Positions 38,401-52,160 of a DNA stretch of 64,000 nucleotides are shown in pieces. The stretch lies in contig OX579639.1 of assembly GCA_951230915.1 (NCBI GenBank), forward strand, positions 7,254,001 to 7,318,000, written 5' to 3'. Made by a program: the position numbers and the translations under genes. The notes beneath the pieces were generated by a model. The model did no database searches and was not told where the DNA came from. It saw nothing but the letters and a program-made list of their open reading frames with translations. Each line of letters opens with the position of its first letter. Positions within the stretch are counted from its first letter, which is position 1. Source of the DNA: Antitrichia curtipendula (Eukaryota > Streptophyta > Bryopsida > Hypnales > Leucodontaceae).

Positions 38401-38669
38401 AGTGCATTTTTTCTTCAATCATTTCGGAGAAGTAGCCAGCTGTTTCTTCAATATTCACGGGATACTTGGGTGATATCTATATCAAATCTAGGTTATACCT
38501 AGGTAAAATTTGGCTATTGATCTTAAATCTAATATATCTAAAGGTGTGTTTCTACTTGGTGTTTGGGGCTTGATGTTAGAGTATTAAAGGGGTGGGGCAT
38601 TCCCAACAATGGAAGTTGGTATATGCCTAATATACCTCGCAAATGATGTGGCAAAATGCAAACAACAAT

Positions 38670-39860
38670 AGTGGTAGTCACAGCTTGTTCAAGGTGCATG
38701 TGAACAATGGAGATCTGGGTAAAGTTCTACTTGGGGTACTCAAAAAAGTTGTCTTCACTACAATTTCAGTCTACGTCGGTGTGTCAAGCAAGTTCATCTT
38801 TTACTTACAATAAAGTATGACTTCAAGAAATGTAGTTTTAACTATCTACACTTAAAACATATCAAGAAAAAAAATTTCATTACAATAAAATATTTTAAAA
38901 TATTTTTAATGGATTTTTTAGTTGAAAAAGTAAGTTGTGTCTTATGTACCTAGAATCTTCAAAATCAAGCATTTGGAATATCAAACAATTTCATCTTAAT
39001 ATCATTTTTGGACATGACTTACATTTAGTTGTACATAGTATAAAATAATTTATTTTATAAGTAAAAATTTAATAAATTGTGCACTAAGATGCCTGCAAAT
39101 TTCAAAATTCAAGAGTTTATACCAACACATTCAATAGATCCAAAAATAATAAAATTCAAAAAAAATTTCATCAAGAATGGACGTCTTGATCTCATTTACA
39201 TGCATGAGTTTTTTTTATCCTTTTATAGTCTTCTTAATTGATCAAAATGAACAAAATAGACAAATGTTGGAAGTTTTAAGCAAAAATCACCTAATTAGTA
39301 TGTCCAAAAAGTAGTACCCTTATAGGAACTTAACCCATCTATGTGGTGGCGACGTAGGGTTGACTTCTTTTTACCGAAATATTGTTAGCGTGATATTGAT
39401 TGTTCACCTTCAACATCCACCTCCGGAGGTGGATGTTGAAGGTGAACAATCAATATCACGCTAACAATATTCCTTTGTTCTCTTAACTTTCCCTTTTGAA
39501 CTCCCACTTTGACCTTTGGACTTCTAATTTCGTCTTCATTTCACCTTTTTGGCTCCAAAAAGGACTCCAAGGTAACTCCATTATCCATTCTCCACATTCT
39601 ACCTCAAAGAGGGTGGTCATAGCTTCTTCTAAAAATGTGGCTTCTCATTGGCTACTACAAATATGCTCCACTATTGAATCTCCATTGTTCACATGCACCT
39701 TGAACAAGCCTTGACCACCCTTTTTGTTCAAATGTTGAGAACGAACAATGGAAGATGGATAATGGCGAGATGGACGGATGTAATTGAAAGTTAAGAGAAC
39801 AAAGGAATAATCTTAGCGGAACATTGATTGTTCACTCCCAACATCCACCTTATGACAAGT
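38670..39860. mobile_element. Composite MITE M3 of the AGTGGTAGTC family
   Basis: The left end AGTGGTAGTCACAGC at 38670 is preceded by AAT. An inverted counterpart (CCTTGAACAAGCCTTGACCACCC) ends near 39720. Sequence from 39721 to about 39850 matches the inverse of 1165-1296 inside M1. About 630 bases (38715-39345) are AT-rich and unrelated to M1, so other DNA has been inserted or captured. The 94-bp palindrome at 39378-39471 is internal. Confidence 0.65.
39378..39471. repeat. 94-bp perfect palindrome
   Basis: Every base pairs around the centre 39424/39425 (CACCTCC meeting GGAGGTG) from 39378 to 39471 with no spacer. M1 has a related but imperfect hairpin at 1131-1205. Confidence 0.95.
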
Positions 39861-41401
39861 GACTAAGATAGTCTTAGAGGTCCACCACTGCCTTTGTAGC
39901 CATCATGAAGATAATTAAAGTCTTACTAAAACATAGATTTTGTATTGTATAGTACGCTCTTAATTACATGGTGGGCTTCTAGTGCCATTAACTAACAAGT
40001 GCCAAAGCAATTGAACGTAAAAGAAATGGTTGGCACAATGGCCAAGAGAGGCCTCTTTAGAATTGTCGTTTGTAAGAGTAGTACTGAGGAAGTTTGTTGC
40101 TTTGCACTGACTACTTTGAACTGGAAGTGTGCAACTGCTGGGAGGTGAGTTCTGCAAACGGATGTTCTGCTTGTGCTTTGAATGTTTGTTCACTTCTCTT
40201 TAGACAATCATGAATTGCTCTAAGAATTTGTCATTGTGAAGACTAGCAAATCATAAAATTTGTACTCACTTCTCTCGCAATGTATAAACAATGGTTCATT
40301 TGGAAGTGCTTGTTGTTGTGGACAATCGGTGAATTGCTGAAGTACCATGGAAAATCAACATGCTTCTCCGCATTTTACAGGATCATTGCGATCCACTACC
40401 ATTCCTATTAATGGTAAACATTCTTGTACATATAAGCGTTGATGTGAACGTTTCTTATGACTTCAATACTGTAGATTGAAAAGTCATTGTATACCTGCAC
40501 AAGACAAACATCCCTTTGATGCCTCAATGAATACAGCCACTTCAATACAATAAAAAAAACTTGTGAATTTTGATAAGTCTTCTTATACAGCGATGTAGGA
40601 ATTCATATATTGTCCACCCATGTTTTTTTTTAATTCATCAAGTAAAAGTTTAGAGATTGACTTGCCCATTTGAAGCTTAGAAACGCATAGTACATTGAAA
40701 GTGAATTTTCTTACCTCAAAATTGAGCGATTGGAAGTGCATCTTATGATGCTAATGACAATGTGATTTCAAAACCCCTTAACACCTACTAGGATTTGAAA
40801 ACATCAATGCCGCCTTAGTTGTCTCCCCTCCATGTTCTTCTAGAGCGGTGTCGTGTTTGCCAGTCCATATTTGTAGGCAACAGACACATAATTTGTGAAC
40901 GTAATATTTTGTACTATCATTGTATCGTCCTCTACTAGGATTAGAAATTGACCGTGACCTTTGTCCGAAGTAGAGTCTACCAATATGGCGACCACCGCCT
41001 GTATAAGTCTACAATCGACATGATTGCAGTCACATAATTTGTTTTCATTGGTATCCCTTATAAAGCTACGTCTCTTTTGTGTCTATGAACGTAAGCTTTC
41101 GCTCTACAATGCAACTTTGTATTCAACTGAACATCAAAAAACGTGTGAACTTACTAACAATTATATTGTATCATTTATTTCCCTTCTACATGTAATTGCT
41201 AAAAATCAACTACAACTATATTATTCTACTCTGTTGCCTTCATTGACTACACATAACTGTGTGTTGTGCGTAGGGATGTCTTCTCTAATACTACGGCCTT
41301 CCTTCACTATAACTTGGCCACTCCTACCTCTTAACATGATGAACCAAAAAATCACGGAATTGAAAGATGACTCTATAGTTGGACCTAGCAGTGCAAAACA
41401 C
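39861..41401. other. Spacer, possibly part of the Harbinger element
   Basis: No intact frame. The frame before 41402 reads into the trihelix-like remnant, so some of this may belong to the same element; its ends were not found. Confidence 0.35.
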
Positions 41402-41830
41402 TGTTGCAAAAACAAAAGACCTAATTGGTAGATTGACAAAATCCTTGTCCTCATCCAAGTAAAATGACAACAATACTATTCAAAGAAGGATGTTGTAGAC
41501 GCCAATGATCTCATGACTCCAGACATCAACAAATGGATTTGAATTTCACAACAAGTAATGAGTGGAGGTTTCTCACCTTGTGTTTGAGACGGACTTGCAT
41601 GAAAAACTAAATGGAACCAACTAGTGCCCAACTACAAGAGAATTGCAGACTACTTTGGACGAAATAGACACAACATTGCAAACTATTGGGACCTCACTCC
41701 AATAGAACGCAAGGCACAAGGACTTCCCCATCATTTCTCATAGGAGTTTTTCCGTGCTTTACATGAGTGGTTCTGGAGTTTCCCGATGATTCAACCTCCA
41801 TACTTTTGTGATTTCTATCTCCAATAAATT
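41402..41830 (+). pseudogene. Remnant of PIF/Harbinger DNA-binding protein (trihelix/Myb-like)
   Basis: One frame reads KRPNW, KILVLIQVK, TKWNQLVPNYKRIADYF, NYWDLTPIERKAQGLPHHF and FFRALHEW in order, the layout of the trihelix-like protein encoded beside Harbinger transposases. At least six in-frame stops (TGA or TAG) interrupt it without frameshift. It lies tail to tail with the transposase remnant at 43477-44049. Confidence 0.7.
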
Positions 41831-43476
41831 CTAATTTCAAGTCACATGTACATGACAACAACTAAGGCGGAAATGGTAACATTAACACAGAGACTAAAGA
41901 CCCTATGGATTTGGAGCAACACGATGTGCCTCTATCAACTAACGACATCTCTCTACAACAATTGCAACTTCCAAATAGCACCTCAGTTGCCTCTCAAAAG
42001 TCCTAGTTGACCTCTTCTCCCAACAACCTTTACAATAGTCCCTTCTAGCAACATTATTGTACTGATAAGCTCCTTTGACAATACTACAAATGATGTGCAG
42101 CACCAATTTATAAACATAAGTGTCAAAAGAAAAAATATTTTTGGACACACTGTAATTGCCCAAGCAACAAAGGAGATTGGATCATTCATGACGTTGCAAA
42201 TGAAAGACATTTTGGACACCTCCCTACAAGTCAAACGCTTTGAAATTGACATTCAACTCCAACTATTTATTGTATAGATGGCTTATCAAAGAGAAAGAGA
42301 CCGATGAATTTACAAAAGTGCCATGCTTACTCATGAGAATGCACAACTAACCATTTTGAAACATAATGAGATGGTGCAGTGCTTCACACAACTAACCAAC
42401 GTATTAGGAACTAGCCTCAATATACAAAAGTTCATGAACTTCTAGACTGTACAGCCATGTTTGCAAAGCCCTCTATATGCAAGGCTAGCGGCCATCCGTA
42501 TAGGTGATCTTTTTACGACAACTTCAGACCTACCTCCTCCAACTGATACCGTTTTTGCTAATCTTGAAGATAACTAGTGATTGCATTGTTGATGCCTACA
42601 CTAGTGGAGCTCTGCTGTGTCTTCTTCCTATTTGCATCCGTGACTGCAGTTGTGAACATTTTTTTCCTTCTATATCTACTATTATATGCCATGTGCATCA
42701 AAAGTGTTTGAGAACTACAACTTTTCTATAGTTAAGGAAGTTGAAGTATATGCTATGTACAATTTAGTAGCAAATAGTCTTGTGTCCTATGGAGACTATC
42801 TCATAATGTCGGAGCTCTGTATCCTCCATCCAGACACATTACTCATGTTCAGATCTTTTGAAAAACTATTCCAAATAAGTTGTCTTCACTATACAATAGA
42901 GAAACTACAGCATCATTATGACACAGTAGAGGTCTAGTAATATTGAATGCTTCTATTAGACCTACATGCATTACAAATATGTCATGCACAATTTTTTTTT
43001 TAAATTAAAAAAATTAACATAAGTGGAAGTATTTGAGTTGGCGTACAACATGACAACATCTACTGCAGAGTCGTCAATGAAGTACAAAAGTGCATAGACG
43101 AAGTGTTTGACAAGTAAGAAAATATTGGATGCCCTAAACAAGTTGCCTCCTATTGGTGAGGTATGTCCCTAGACTGTGTTGCTTCTGCTTCACTAAGTCG
43201 TTGACATCATTGTCATGGTTTGCGACTACAGTGTCAAAATAGTTATTGTCCCATGCTAGCATAGTGTTCTCTAGCCCTTCGCTTCTTAACATGTGAAGTA
43301 ATTCCTCGACTGACGCAACAATAAATTATAAAGGACAATGCAATACGCTATAATATCAGTCAGAAACATCAAGTGTAAATCACTCTTCTCCAACACTTTC
43401 AAAATGACTATTTAAATATGCCAGAGGCATTTTCAACAACCCAACACCCTTCTCTCAATTTTTTATTGAACAGACG
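41831..43476. other. Interior of the decayed Harbinger element
   Basis: AT-rich; open frames at 42504-42937 have no recognised content. Probably the region between the two element genes. Confidence 0.35.
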
Positions 43477-44049
43477 CTATGAGATTAAAAGTTCGCAGCC
43501 ACCTCTATAAAGCACCATTAGCCACGGAAGTAATGGATACATGAGATCATCTATCAAGTAAGGACTGTGCCCATCCACACAAAATATGTGTTCCATGAGC
43601 TGTCTATGTTTTGCCAAATAATGCAACCATGAACAACAAAATATTCTGCTATTATTGGTAGATCTAGGCATTCTAACATAGAAATCCAAAAACATTTGTT
43701 GTTGTCTACAACCACTTGACATTTCATACAGTATCCTCTGGATTTGAAGTAAAAATAGTCTACATCAATTGTAGCAGGCTCTCAAAATTGACACCTGCAT
43801 GCCATCTATAGCTTCCACTATACTAGGTAAAGAACAAATGTCTACAAATTTGGCCTACATCGCTTGCAATCGCTGTCCAACATGCCAAGAAATTTTGGTT
43901 TTTAAAATGTTGTTGATGGCGAACACCACCTCTCGAAGAACTTTACAAATGGTGCTCCGATCTATAACAAACATTTCACTATAAATTGTCAAGTTTGCAC
44001 CATGTGTCAATTTAAACAAAGTGCAAGCCATATGGACGACAACAAGCAC
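43477..44049 (-). pseudogene. Remnant of PIF/Harbinger (HARBI1-type) transposase
   Basis: In order on the minus strand: an N-terminal block with LFKLTHGAN, STICKVLREVVFAIN and KISW (44049-43855), then IVEAIDGMQV, then FLDFYVRMPRSTNNSR and YPLLPWLMVLYRGG (to 43477). These match the DDE_Tnp_4/HARBI1 pattern of GAxDG, VGMPGSxxDSR and GDSxYPLLPWLMTPY. At least one stop and a frame change interrupt it, and the second Asp block is corrupted (IDDLMYP), so it is inactive. Confidence 0.8.
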
Positions 44050-47000
44050 AACTAAGTGGTACTTTGTATTTTTATTCCTCCGATTTTTTCTCTAGAATAT
44101 AAATGAAGGCAAACACTAATATCTTCATCATTTTGAACATTGCAAACCACCAACAATTATCATATTGCTCCACTAAAAACCTGGTAATCCAGATTCTACA
44201 CCAAATGTCGGGTAGAAAGGAGGACATTTTAGGAATACATAGAGTATCTAGCTACGATTGGGAATAATTTGCTTTAAAATTCAGTCAAATCTTTTTGTCT
44301 TTCAATCTTCAAACTGCTTTTTGTTGGCCTATCATGTAATGACTCTAAATGAATTTAAAGGTCAAGATAGGTGATAAGAAACCACAAACTTTGGAAAGGT
44401 AGAACAAAACGGTTAGACCACAAGTTGAACTGTCCGAAAGATTGGCTCCTAAACTTTAAACCCACGGTGATCAACAATCATGCTTCACCAGTGAAAATGA
44501 CATAAAATAATGACCATGTAGATGATCAATCTCATTTTGTCGCCACAAACACAAATGGGGTTATTATTGGATATCCATATAACCCGCAACAATGTTTACA
44601 ATGTAGAAATGAAAACAACAAGCCTCCAAAATTGGCTAGAAATAACAAGCCACAAGTCACAACACACAAGTCTTCATTTTTCTTGTCTTCAAGTCTTTAA
44701 ATCTTCAAAAGAAACACAAATCTAAATCCAACTTATCTACATTTTCCTCAAAATAAAAAGGCAATAAAACTTTCTTTGCTTCACTACCTATAATTTTTGC
44801 AATTTTTTTTATCAAACTAAGTATTTAATAGCTTTTCAAAAAGCTAAAAAAATCTCCTATCTTCACTAAATTTTTTTCTTTCAATTGATTCTTCAAACAA
44901 AATCTATAGCCTTATAAAGATTTGGGTTTCAAACCCTCTACTACTCAAAAACCCATATCTTTCTCCACAGAGCTCCAATTACTTTAAATAATGAGTCTTT
45001 GAAAATCTAAATTTTTTTCTTCTAACTCTCCAAAATTTCAAAGAGATAAGCAAAAAATACAAACTTTGGTAGCCTCTCAAATTTATGCTCCTTTTTGTCG
45101 GGTGACAAAGACTCTCTTCCACTCACATGCTTGTAACTTCTTGCTCCCAGCTCCAAATCATACAAAAAAAGGTCTTTTTAAAATGATAATGAAAAAAGGA
45201 ACCAATCCTCAAATTTTCATTTTAAAATATCTTATACATCAAAATATATGACCGCTTGAATACTTGGCCTTTCAAAACCCAACACACACATTCCATAAAC
45301 ACACTACCCACAAACCTCAATTAGAAGGGAGGAAGAAAATGCCCACTCAAGCCTCTAGATCCCTAAAGTAGGTGGAATCAACCCACGCCCACATCACATG
45401 AACCTTCAAATACCTATTAGTCCAAGAAAAATACCCGAAGGTAAGTTCCTATTCATTTTTTAAGGCCAAAGAACCTTTAAGGTCAAATCTAGGAGGTAAA
45501 CTACCTTTATTCCCCTAACTTTCAATTCCTAACATACAAATAGAGTACAAAAAAATTCAAATTAACTATAAAACTTCAACCAAAATCAAATGGAAGTAAA
45601 AATTGAAGTTGAAGAAAAACACTATTCCATCTATAAGAACTTGAAGATACATTTTGACAGTGTTTGCAACATAATTTGTACGTTTAACCTTCGTTAAAAG
45701 ATTCACTGACCCTTTTAACCAATGCTAGTGGCCAAGGCTTTCTTTGATTAGCCTTATCATACAATAGTATTGGTTGTCATTTAGACTTTCATAACTCCCT
45801 TCAAATGTCACTTTTTAGGTGTCCAGTTCAATACATCCAATTTGGAGTAGAGTCACCAAAGCACAAGTGTCTCTTTAAAGATTACCATGCCAATGCTGCT
45901 CCACATGAGGTTTCTTCAACAGACGAGAAGGTCCAACCTCATCTTGCAAATAGATTGACATTGGTACAAAAATCGCCGGTTGAGATGGTTGAATTGACAA
46001 CTGTAATAAAAAAAGCTCCACTTCAGACTCTAGTTGAGACTAAATTTTGCGACTCTATAAAAACCCTCAAGTTCGACATTCTAGAGTTGAACTCCAAACC
46101 CACGCACAAATTCTAAATAAACTTAAAAAGAATACTCCAAACTGGTGAAACATGTCCAAGGCTTTCGCCTTTTCAACAACTCCATTAGCAACAAGCGTCA
46201 CCTTAAAGCCACTAAAAGCGTCATCAGTAAGTTTTGACCTTCAAATCATAAAATCTCTTTAAAATACAAATTAGCACACATTTTATATAATGTACATATT
46301 TATATTACAACAACACGATCGAACTCAATAAGTTAATTTATCACTAAAAGCAAATGAAGCACAAAAGAGACTCTGTTAATAAAGTGAATTGATTATGATG
46401 GCAAATGTATCATTCAAGCATTGGTGTGTCAAAAATAACCAAGAAAATGAGGTCTTTGTTGTTGTCATTTGAAGCCTCTGATGGGGCCAGTAGGATGTAT
46501 TGATTCACGTAAAGGAGGAGGGCCAACAAAAGCAAAGGCTACCACGTTCCATGGCTTGCTAAAATGAGTCTCGATATGCACAGACAACAAAGGTGCAAAC
46601 TTTAATTGTAGAAGAATAATCAATTGTGAGGAAACTATAATTTACAATGGATGACAAAGTAGACAACCATTACTGCTTAAGTAAAAGCTTCCATGCAATA
46701 GGGACAAATATAAGAAGTGAGGAATGGACAAGTCACTAAGTGCGACGTCACACACTTCTAGACGACGCTGCCATAAACAACCTCGCCCTAGGTTTGACGC
46801 CACGATACAAATACAAGCTTGCGAACATGAAGCATCGAAGCATGGTCACTACTCTCCCTCTCACGAACTTGAAGTTAAACCTTTTTTACAAATGATGCAT
46901 AAGCAACAAGCAACAATACCTCACAATTGAGTGATGATGATGGAGACACTAGAATTTTTGCATTGCACTATTACAAAGCGCACCAAAATCACAGACACAA

Positions 47001-47367
47001 TGTCGTTGCCGCAAGTGACAAAACACACAAGAAACAAATCTCTCCACAGAAAAGTAGAAGACAATAAAAGAGCTTCACAAAACGGCTGATATAGTACCAA
47101 ATGCACAAAAAGGATAGCCTAAATTGGTGGCCACAAGCCTTGTAGCGACAATAAAGATGCAAATATGCGCAATCAAAAGACATACAAGATCACAATACTT
47201 CATCTTTAGCATTGTCTATGAGAAGAGGCAACAGACTTGACCCGACCTCACCTCTACTTTTGATGGGACTAATGCTCCAGGTGGAAACGGCTACTACCTC
47301 ACTTTCTATTGAAAGAATACACATCAGATACGACCCTCTCAGTGGGAACGTATTAGTTACTTATAAT
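44050..47367. other. Spacer, no gene confirmed
   Basis: AT-rich. The frames at 45805-46116 (103 codons) and 46724-46930 are hydrophilic but unrecognised; codon use and context give no support, so they are not called genes. Confidence 0.35.
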
Positions 47368-47370
47368 TAT

Positions 47371-47532
47371 CACTAGAAGAAACTTGTATTTTTCTTGACA
47401 CATTTTTTTAGACATCTACTTTTTTTAGACATAAAACATAACATTAAGATGCTAGTTTTGACATTAGTTGTAACATTAAAAAAGTAGACGTCCAAAATAA
47501 TGCGTCAAAAAAAACACAGGTTTCTTCTAGTG
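47371..47532. mobile_element. CACTA-type MITE (162 bp)
   Basis: Ends CACTAGAAGAAAC and GTTTCTTCTAGTG are exact 13-bp inverted repeats, flanked by TAT at 47368-47370 and 47533-47535. The imperfect inverted repeat continues inward (TTTAGACATCTACTTTTTT with its inverse near 47485). A 3-bp duplication and CACTA ends define the En/Spm superfamily. Confidence 0.9.
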
Positions 47533-50404
47533 TATATACTTAGACATTACTAACGTCAACCAGCAGCCTCAATGTGAATTGGGCTTCACAATAATTTGAT
47601 TGAGCTCTTACACTTTGAGTTCCATTCATCTATACAACCAAGTGGAAACCTACCTTAAACCTTATATCTAACCCCCACATTATAGTGAATTTATTATTGA
47701 TAGTACCACTCACTCATTATAATGTTTGTTTGTTGAATTTTTATATTTGGATGTAGTTTTGACCAGTGTTGGGTATAGGTATTACTGTAATCTAGGAATC
47801 ATCTCAATTTTGAAAACTATTATTTCAACCGCATATCAAATTGGTTTCAAATTTATCATACTATAATACTATGGATACAAGTGTTGAAGTAGTAATAACC
47901 AATTGAATTACCACAGAAGTTAACCAACCTTAGAAGTTTCAATTTTTAAAAACTTGACTTCATATTATTACCATAAATGCAATTCAGAATGTTGTAAGAG
48001 TATCATTAACGTAGTTTAAGGACGTGGAATGTGATGGCAGTTATAGTAGTGGTTGTAAGTACAATTTGCTGTAGTTTCATAAATTCCAATTGGAAAGGAA
48101 GAACTACAATAAGTAAAATTGATTTTTGTAATAGTTGAGGTTCTGAAAAAGTACAAGTCCATGAACTTCACTCTTTTTTGTAGTGTTGTGTTAGATTCTT
48201 AAACTCTATATACAACAAATTTTTGCAGTTTGTTCATGTACTATAGTATAATATGGGTTTCGTTTTTGCAAAAACAAAATAATTATTATTTTTACTTGAA
48301 GAGGTTTGTTTTTGTTTAAATGGAATAATGATGATTTCATTTTTGTAAGTACATAATTATTAGACTCTTCATCATACATTCAATTTGAACGAAATATCAC
48401 GTCCTTTCAAATTTAAAGGGACAATCAAGGTGAATGAAAGTCGAGTGGGTTTAGCAGGTTTCAATTGAATCGGTAACGGTTGAAGCAGTAGTGGTTCATT
48501 TATTTGCTTTTATTGGCCAATCAAAATTATTTGAATTCATTCAAACTTATTTGAGTTCTATCCTGAAGAGACTGTAGAGGCATTGATGGATAAATGTTTA
48601 AGTTTGAGTGAAAAAGCACTAGATTTGAATTTGAAAAGATGCTTGAGTATGGTAGTGAATGAATAGTGAATATGCAATGTACTACAACGGATTTATTAAA
48701 AATATTTTGTGTTGCCAAAGGACAATTATTGAACTTTTCGTCATATCTCTTCCTCATTTTTCACACATTTCATTATTTGTTTCCTACCATTTTCTAAAAA
48801 TTCGTTTTTTATATTTTTGAATTAATAAAAATCAAAATCCATGTCACACTACGGTACTAGTTTAAATGCCAATGTGCATGAATTAAAAATGCCCATCAAA
48901 CATTCAACAATTGGGTAGTCTTGGCAGATATAAGTGGACATACTAATTAGTATGTATTTCCAAGCAAGAAGATGAAATTCAAAATAGTACATTGATGTCC
49001 ACAAGACATTCCTAATTTTTTTGATTCTCCAACACTAGTTTTGACTTCTTTTCATAACTAGAATTTGAAGGAGAATAGAGTTATTCGTAAAGTAAACCTG
49101 AGTTTAGAGGTAAAATTGGGGTTTGAACCCCTGCTTTATGTAAAAAAGCAGGTGAAAAAGTAAAAAGCTCGCGCAATCAACACTAGCAAAACAAAACTTG
49201 GGACCAAACTTTCTTCCGCATCGAAATAGTGCCTAAAAAAGTTTGGACCTGTGTTTACCTGTCAAAGAAATTGTACATTGACAATCTATAAGAATGGAGG
49301 GTGGAGAGGTTGTTTTTATAATGAAATCCATTGTTCTTTATGAACTCTTAAAGGATATGGGTTTATTTTAAGATTGAGCTCCTTCAAGCTCTTACAAGTT
49401 ACTTACAACTCCAACCATTTACATATCCCATATGGGTTGCTTTACCTCCTTTCACCAATTTGTATAAGAGCTTGTTTAAAACTGGGTACTAAACTAGGGG
49501 TGACTTTACGAATAACTCTAATGTGTTGCAATTGTCCTGAATGATTTTGAAGGCAAATTGATGCTTCCTATATAATTGTTCAATTGCTCAACGAGATTTT
49601 CAAGTTTCATCACCATCGTTTTTCAATACAAAGTAAAATGATCAAATTGATCAAAAATAGAAGTCTTTGAAAGTTTGGTTTTCTGAAAGGGGGAAATTGG
49701 GAATATACAATATTTTTTTAAGGACTACTTCTCACATTTTGAATTAGTGATTTTATTGGTGTTTCAAAAGCTTGCTATGGGAGCTATAAAAAATGGATGA
49801 TGTACAATACAGCAGGGGTCCAATAATCTTACAAACTGCCTATTCTACCATTCAGATTGTTTTGCATAGTATAGAAAGAATTGAAATTTTTCATCTTGCA
49901 TAGTTAAAACTCACAATCCTAATCAAGTATACTAAATTTCAGTTTCAGAAAGCAAAATCCCATTTTCAATGAATTTTTAAAGTCAATTTTTATGGTTTTA
50001 TATAATATTTCATTGAAAACAAGTGGTGCTGAATTTTTTTTTAATTTAATTGCATAGATATGTAGGAAACATTCATATGCCCAACTTTCATATTAAAAAA
50101 CATCCCATTAATTAATAAAAACATAATTTAGGAATAATTCAGTGTGAGGTGTCAACTGTCAAATGACCAACTTTATAAAATATTTTGTGACAAATAGATA
50201 TCTTTAGATTTTAATTAGATTTTGCTATTGAACCCTCACCTTGTAACTAATTTTGTACATTGTAGTATGATAGTACAATTACCTTGCCCAAAATCTAATT
50301 ACAATAAAAAAATATTTGTTTTTCAAAATTAGGGCATTGTCACTCTAACATTGAAATCTTTATAGCGGGAATTGTGAAACATTTTTGAAGATTCAGCCAT
50401 TAAA
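47533..50404. other. AT-rich spacer, no gene seen
   Basis: No coding or repeat structure recognised. A GGGGTTTGAACCCC string near 49117 resembles a tRNA T-arm but has no partner arms. Confidence 0.45.
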
Positions 50405-50545
50405 ATTGTTTGTTTGTTTGTTTGTTTTGTTTTGTTTTTGTGAGATCACCTAGGCCATGCATCTCTCAATCACGTGCTTGGTACCATCAGAAAGCTCTCT
50501 GTGACGAAGGGTGCACGGGCTTTGTTTCATGGCATTCTAACCTAT
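50405..50545 (-). repeat. Repeat family D copy, reverse orientation
   Basis: Starts with GTTTG units (the AAAC tail inverted), then GATGCATCTCTC-like, GGTACCATCAGAAAGCTC and GGGTGCACGGGCTTTG blocks. Confidence 0.6.
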
Positions 50546-52160
50546 AATGTGAAAATTATTTAATTTCAAATTTTTTATGAATTACAAAATTAAATAATTA
50601 CTTCGGCAATTCCTGTGGCAACGGCACAGGGGCATACTAGTACTTATTGAAGAGAAGATGTGTGAATGGATGTTTCCTACATATTTCCTCAATCAAAGTT
50701 ATAAAAATCATCAACCATGAAAAATAATGAATTCTCATGTAACCCATGAATTATCATATAAGACCATAAAAATCACCCAAAAAGGGAGTTTTTATTCTTT
50801 GAAATTGGAATTTGGTATGCTTGATTGAAATTGCGTAAGAATTGAATGTTAATTATGCAAGACAAAAAAATGTCAATTGTACTCTATAGTACGCAAAAAT
50901 CTTTGAATTGCTTAATAAATACTTTGCAAGATCAGCAGATCCTACTATACATTTAAGTATACTAAAAAAATATTTTTTGTCTTTTCTTTGATGATGCCAC
51001 TTGCTTAGTCACCCAAGTGACTCTTGATTTTTTGCAAGACTCTAGATTGGTTCATGTAGAAATGGAAATTAAAGAAAATTTTTCAAAAATGAAGATCTTA
51101 TGTTACGTCTCACAATAGCTCATAAATTATTTTGCCTCCAAATCTCCAAATCTACATTTTCCATTGTAGGGATTATCAAGAGCTACATTGAATTAGAAAA
51201 TGCAAAAAGTTTTGTGGAAGTTCGAGTAGGTTGCCACTCAAAGCATTGATGGTACTAGGACCAACCTCACTCATATTCAAACTGCTTCAGAATTCTATCC
51301 ACCAGGGTTACATTACTTTCTTGACGATTCACATCTTCTTCAGGGTTCATTGAAAGAAACACAGAACAGTTGAGCAAATCCACATTAAAAATACTTTAGG
51401 CAGATCCTCGTACTGAATGATCAATATCAGCTCACGCTTTGCAAAACGGATTCACGGATGCAAGAGGGTAGTAGCAAATCCCAGAATCATGCCTCAAAAA
51501 AATTGAGAATTGAATCAACAACAGAACTCTCCTTGAGTGCTGCGTAAAAATGTCGGCGAGTTAGTACAGCAAACTAGTCAACCAAGATCCATTCTTACGA
51601 AGGATCCGTTGATAGTACACTATCAAAGAACACATATGCAAGTACCTACATGCTATACAGAAGCTATGCATATATAGAATCGATTTAAGAAAGGCCCCAA
51701 ATCCTACATTCCCTGGTCTACTTATCTAAATGGATGTATTTCTATGTAGTAACTATACACACAGTATATGCGGAATTTCCATTTGCAATCAGAAGAACGA
51801 ATTGAAATCAGCAGGTTTGAGGATGATGTTGAGTACGTAAGAATGGCTGAACTTGGAAACGTCTGGGCTGTGAAGAAGACAAGCAGGCAGTCCTGTACAT
51901 ATGTTCGTTCATCTCTGCTTCAGCTTGACAACCTTGGTGAAGACCTCCCTCCGTCCCCTGTTTTGTACATGAGTGACGTCCACGTGCTAACACCAAATAG
52001 GGTGGGTTTTGAGACATGCTACCCAGCAACCCTGGTAACCTAATATGTACTGTGGATCAAGTTAGTACTGGCAAGCCACAATCCAGGCTTCATCAATTTC
52101 AATCTACTACTACCACCCGATTCTACGCATGACCTTACAAATGCAGAATGATCCACTCCA
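50546..52160. other. Spacer and probable 3' UTR of the nuclease gene
   Basis: AT-rich to about 51240, then more balanced sequence that may include 3' UTR of the minus-strand gene ending at 52161. Open frames at 51768-52043 are not recognised. Confidence 0.4.

Noticed and set aside
45805..46116. 103-codon plus-strand frame
   Set aside because: Reads like ordinary protein composition but has no recognised domain, no splice partners and sits in repeat-rich spacer; left unannotated.
49110..49160. tRNA-like GGGGTTTGAACCCC string
   Set aside because: No acceptor, D or anticodon arm at the right spacing; only a chance T-arm-like hairpin.
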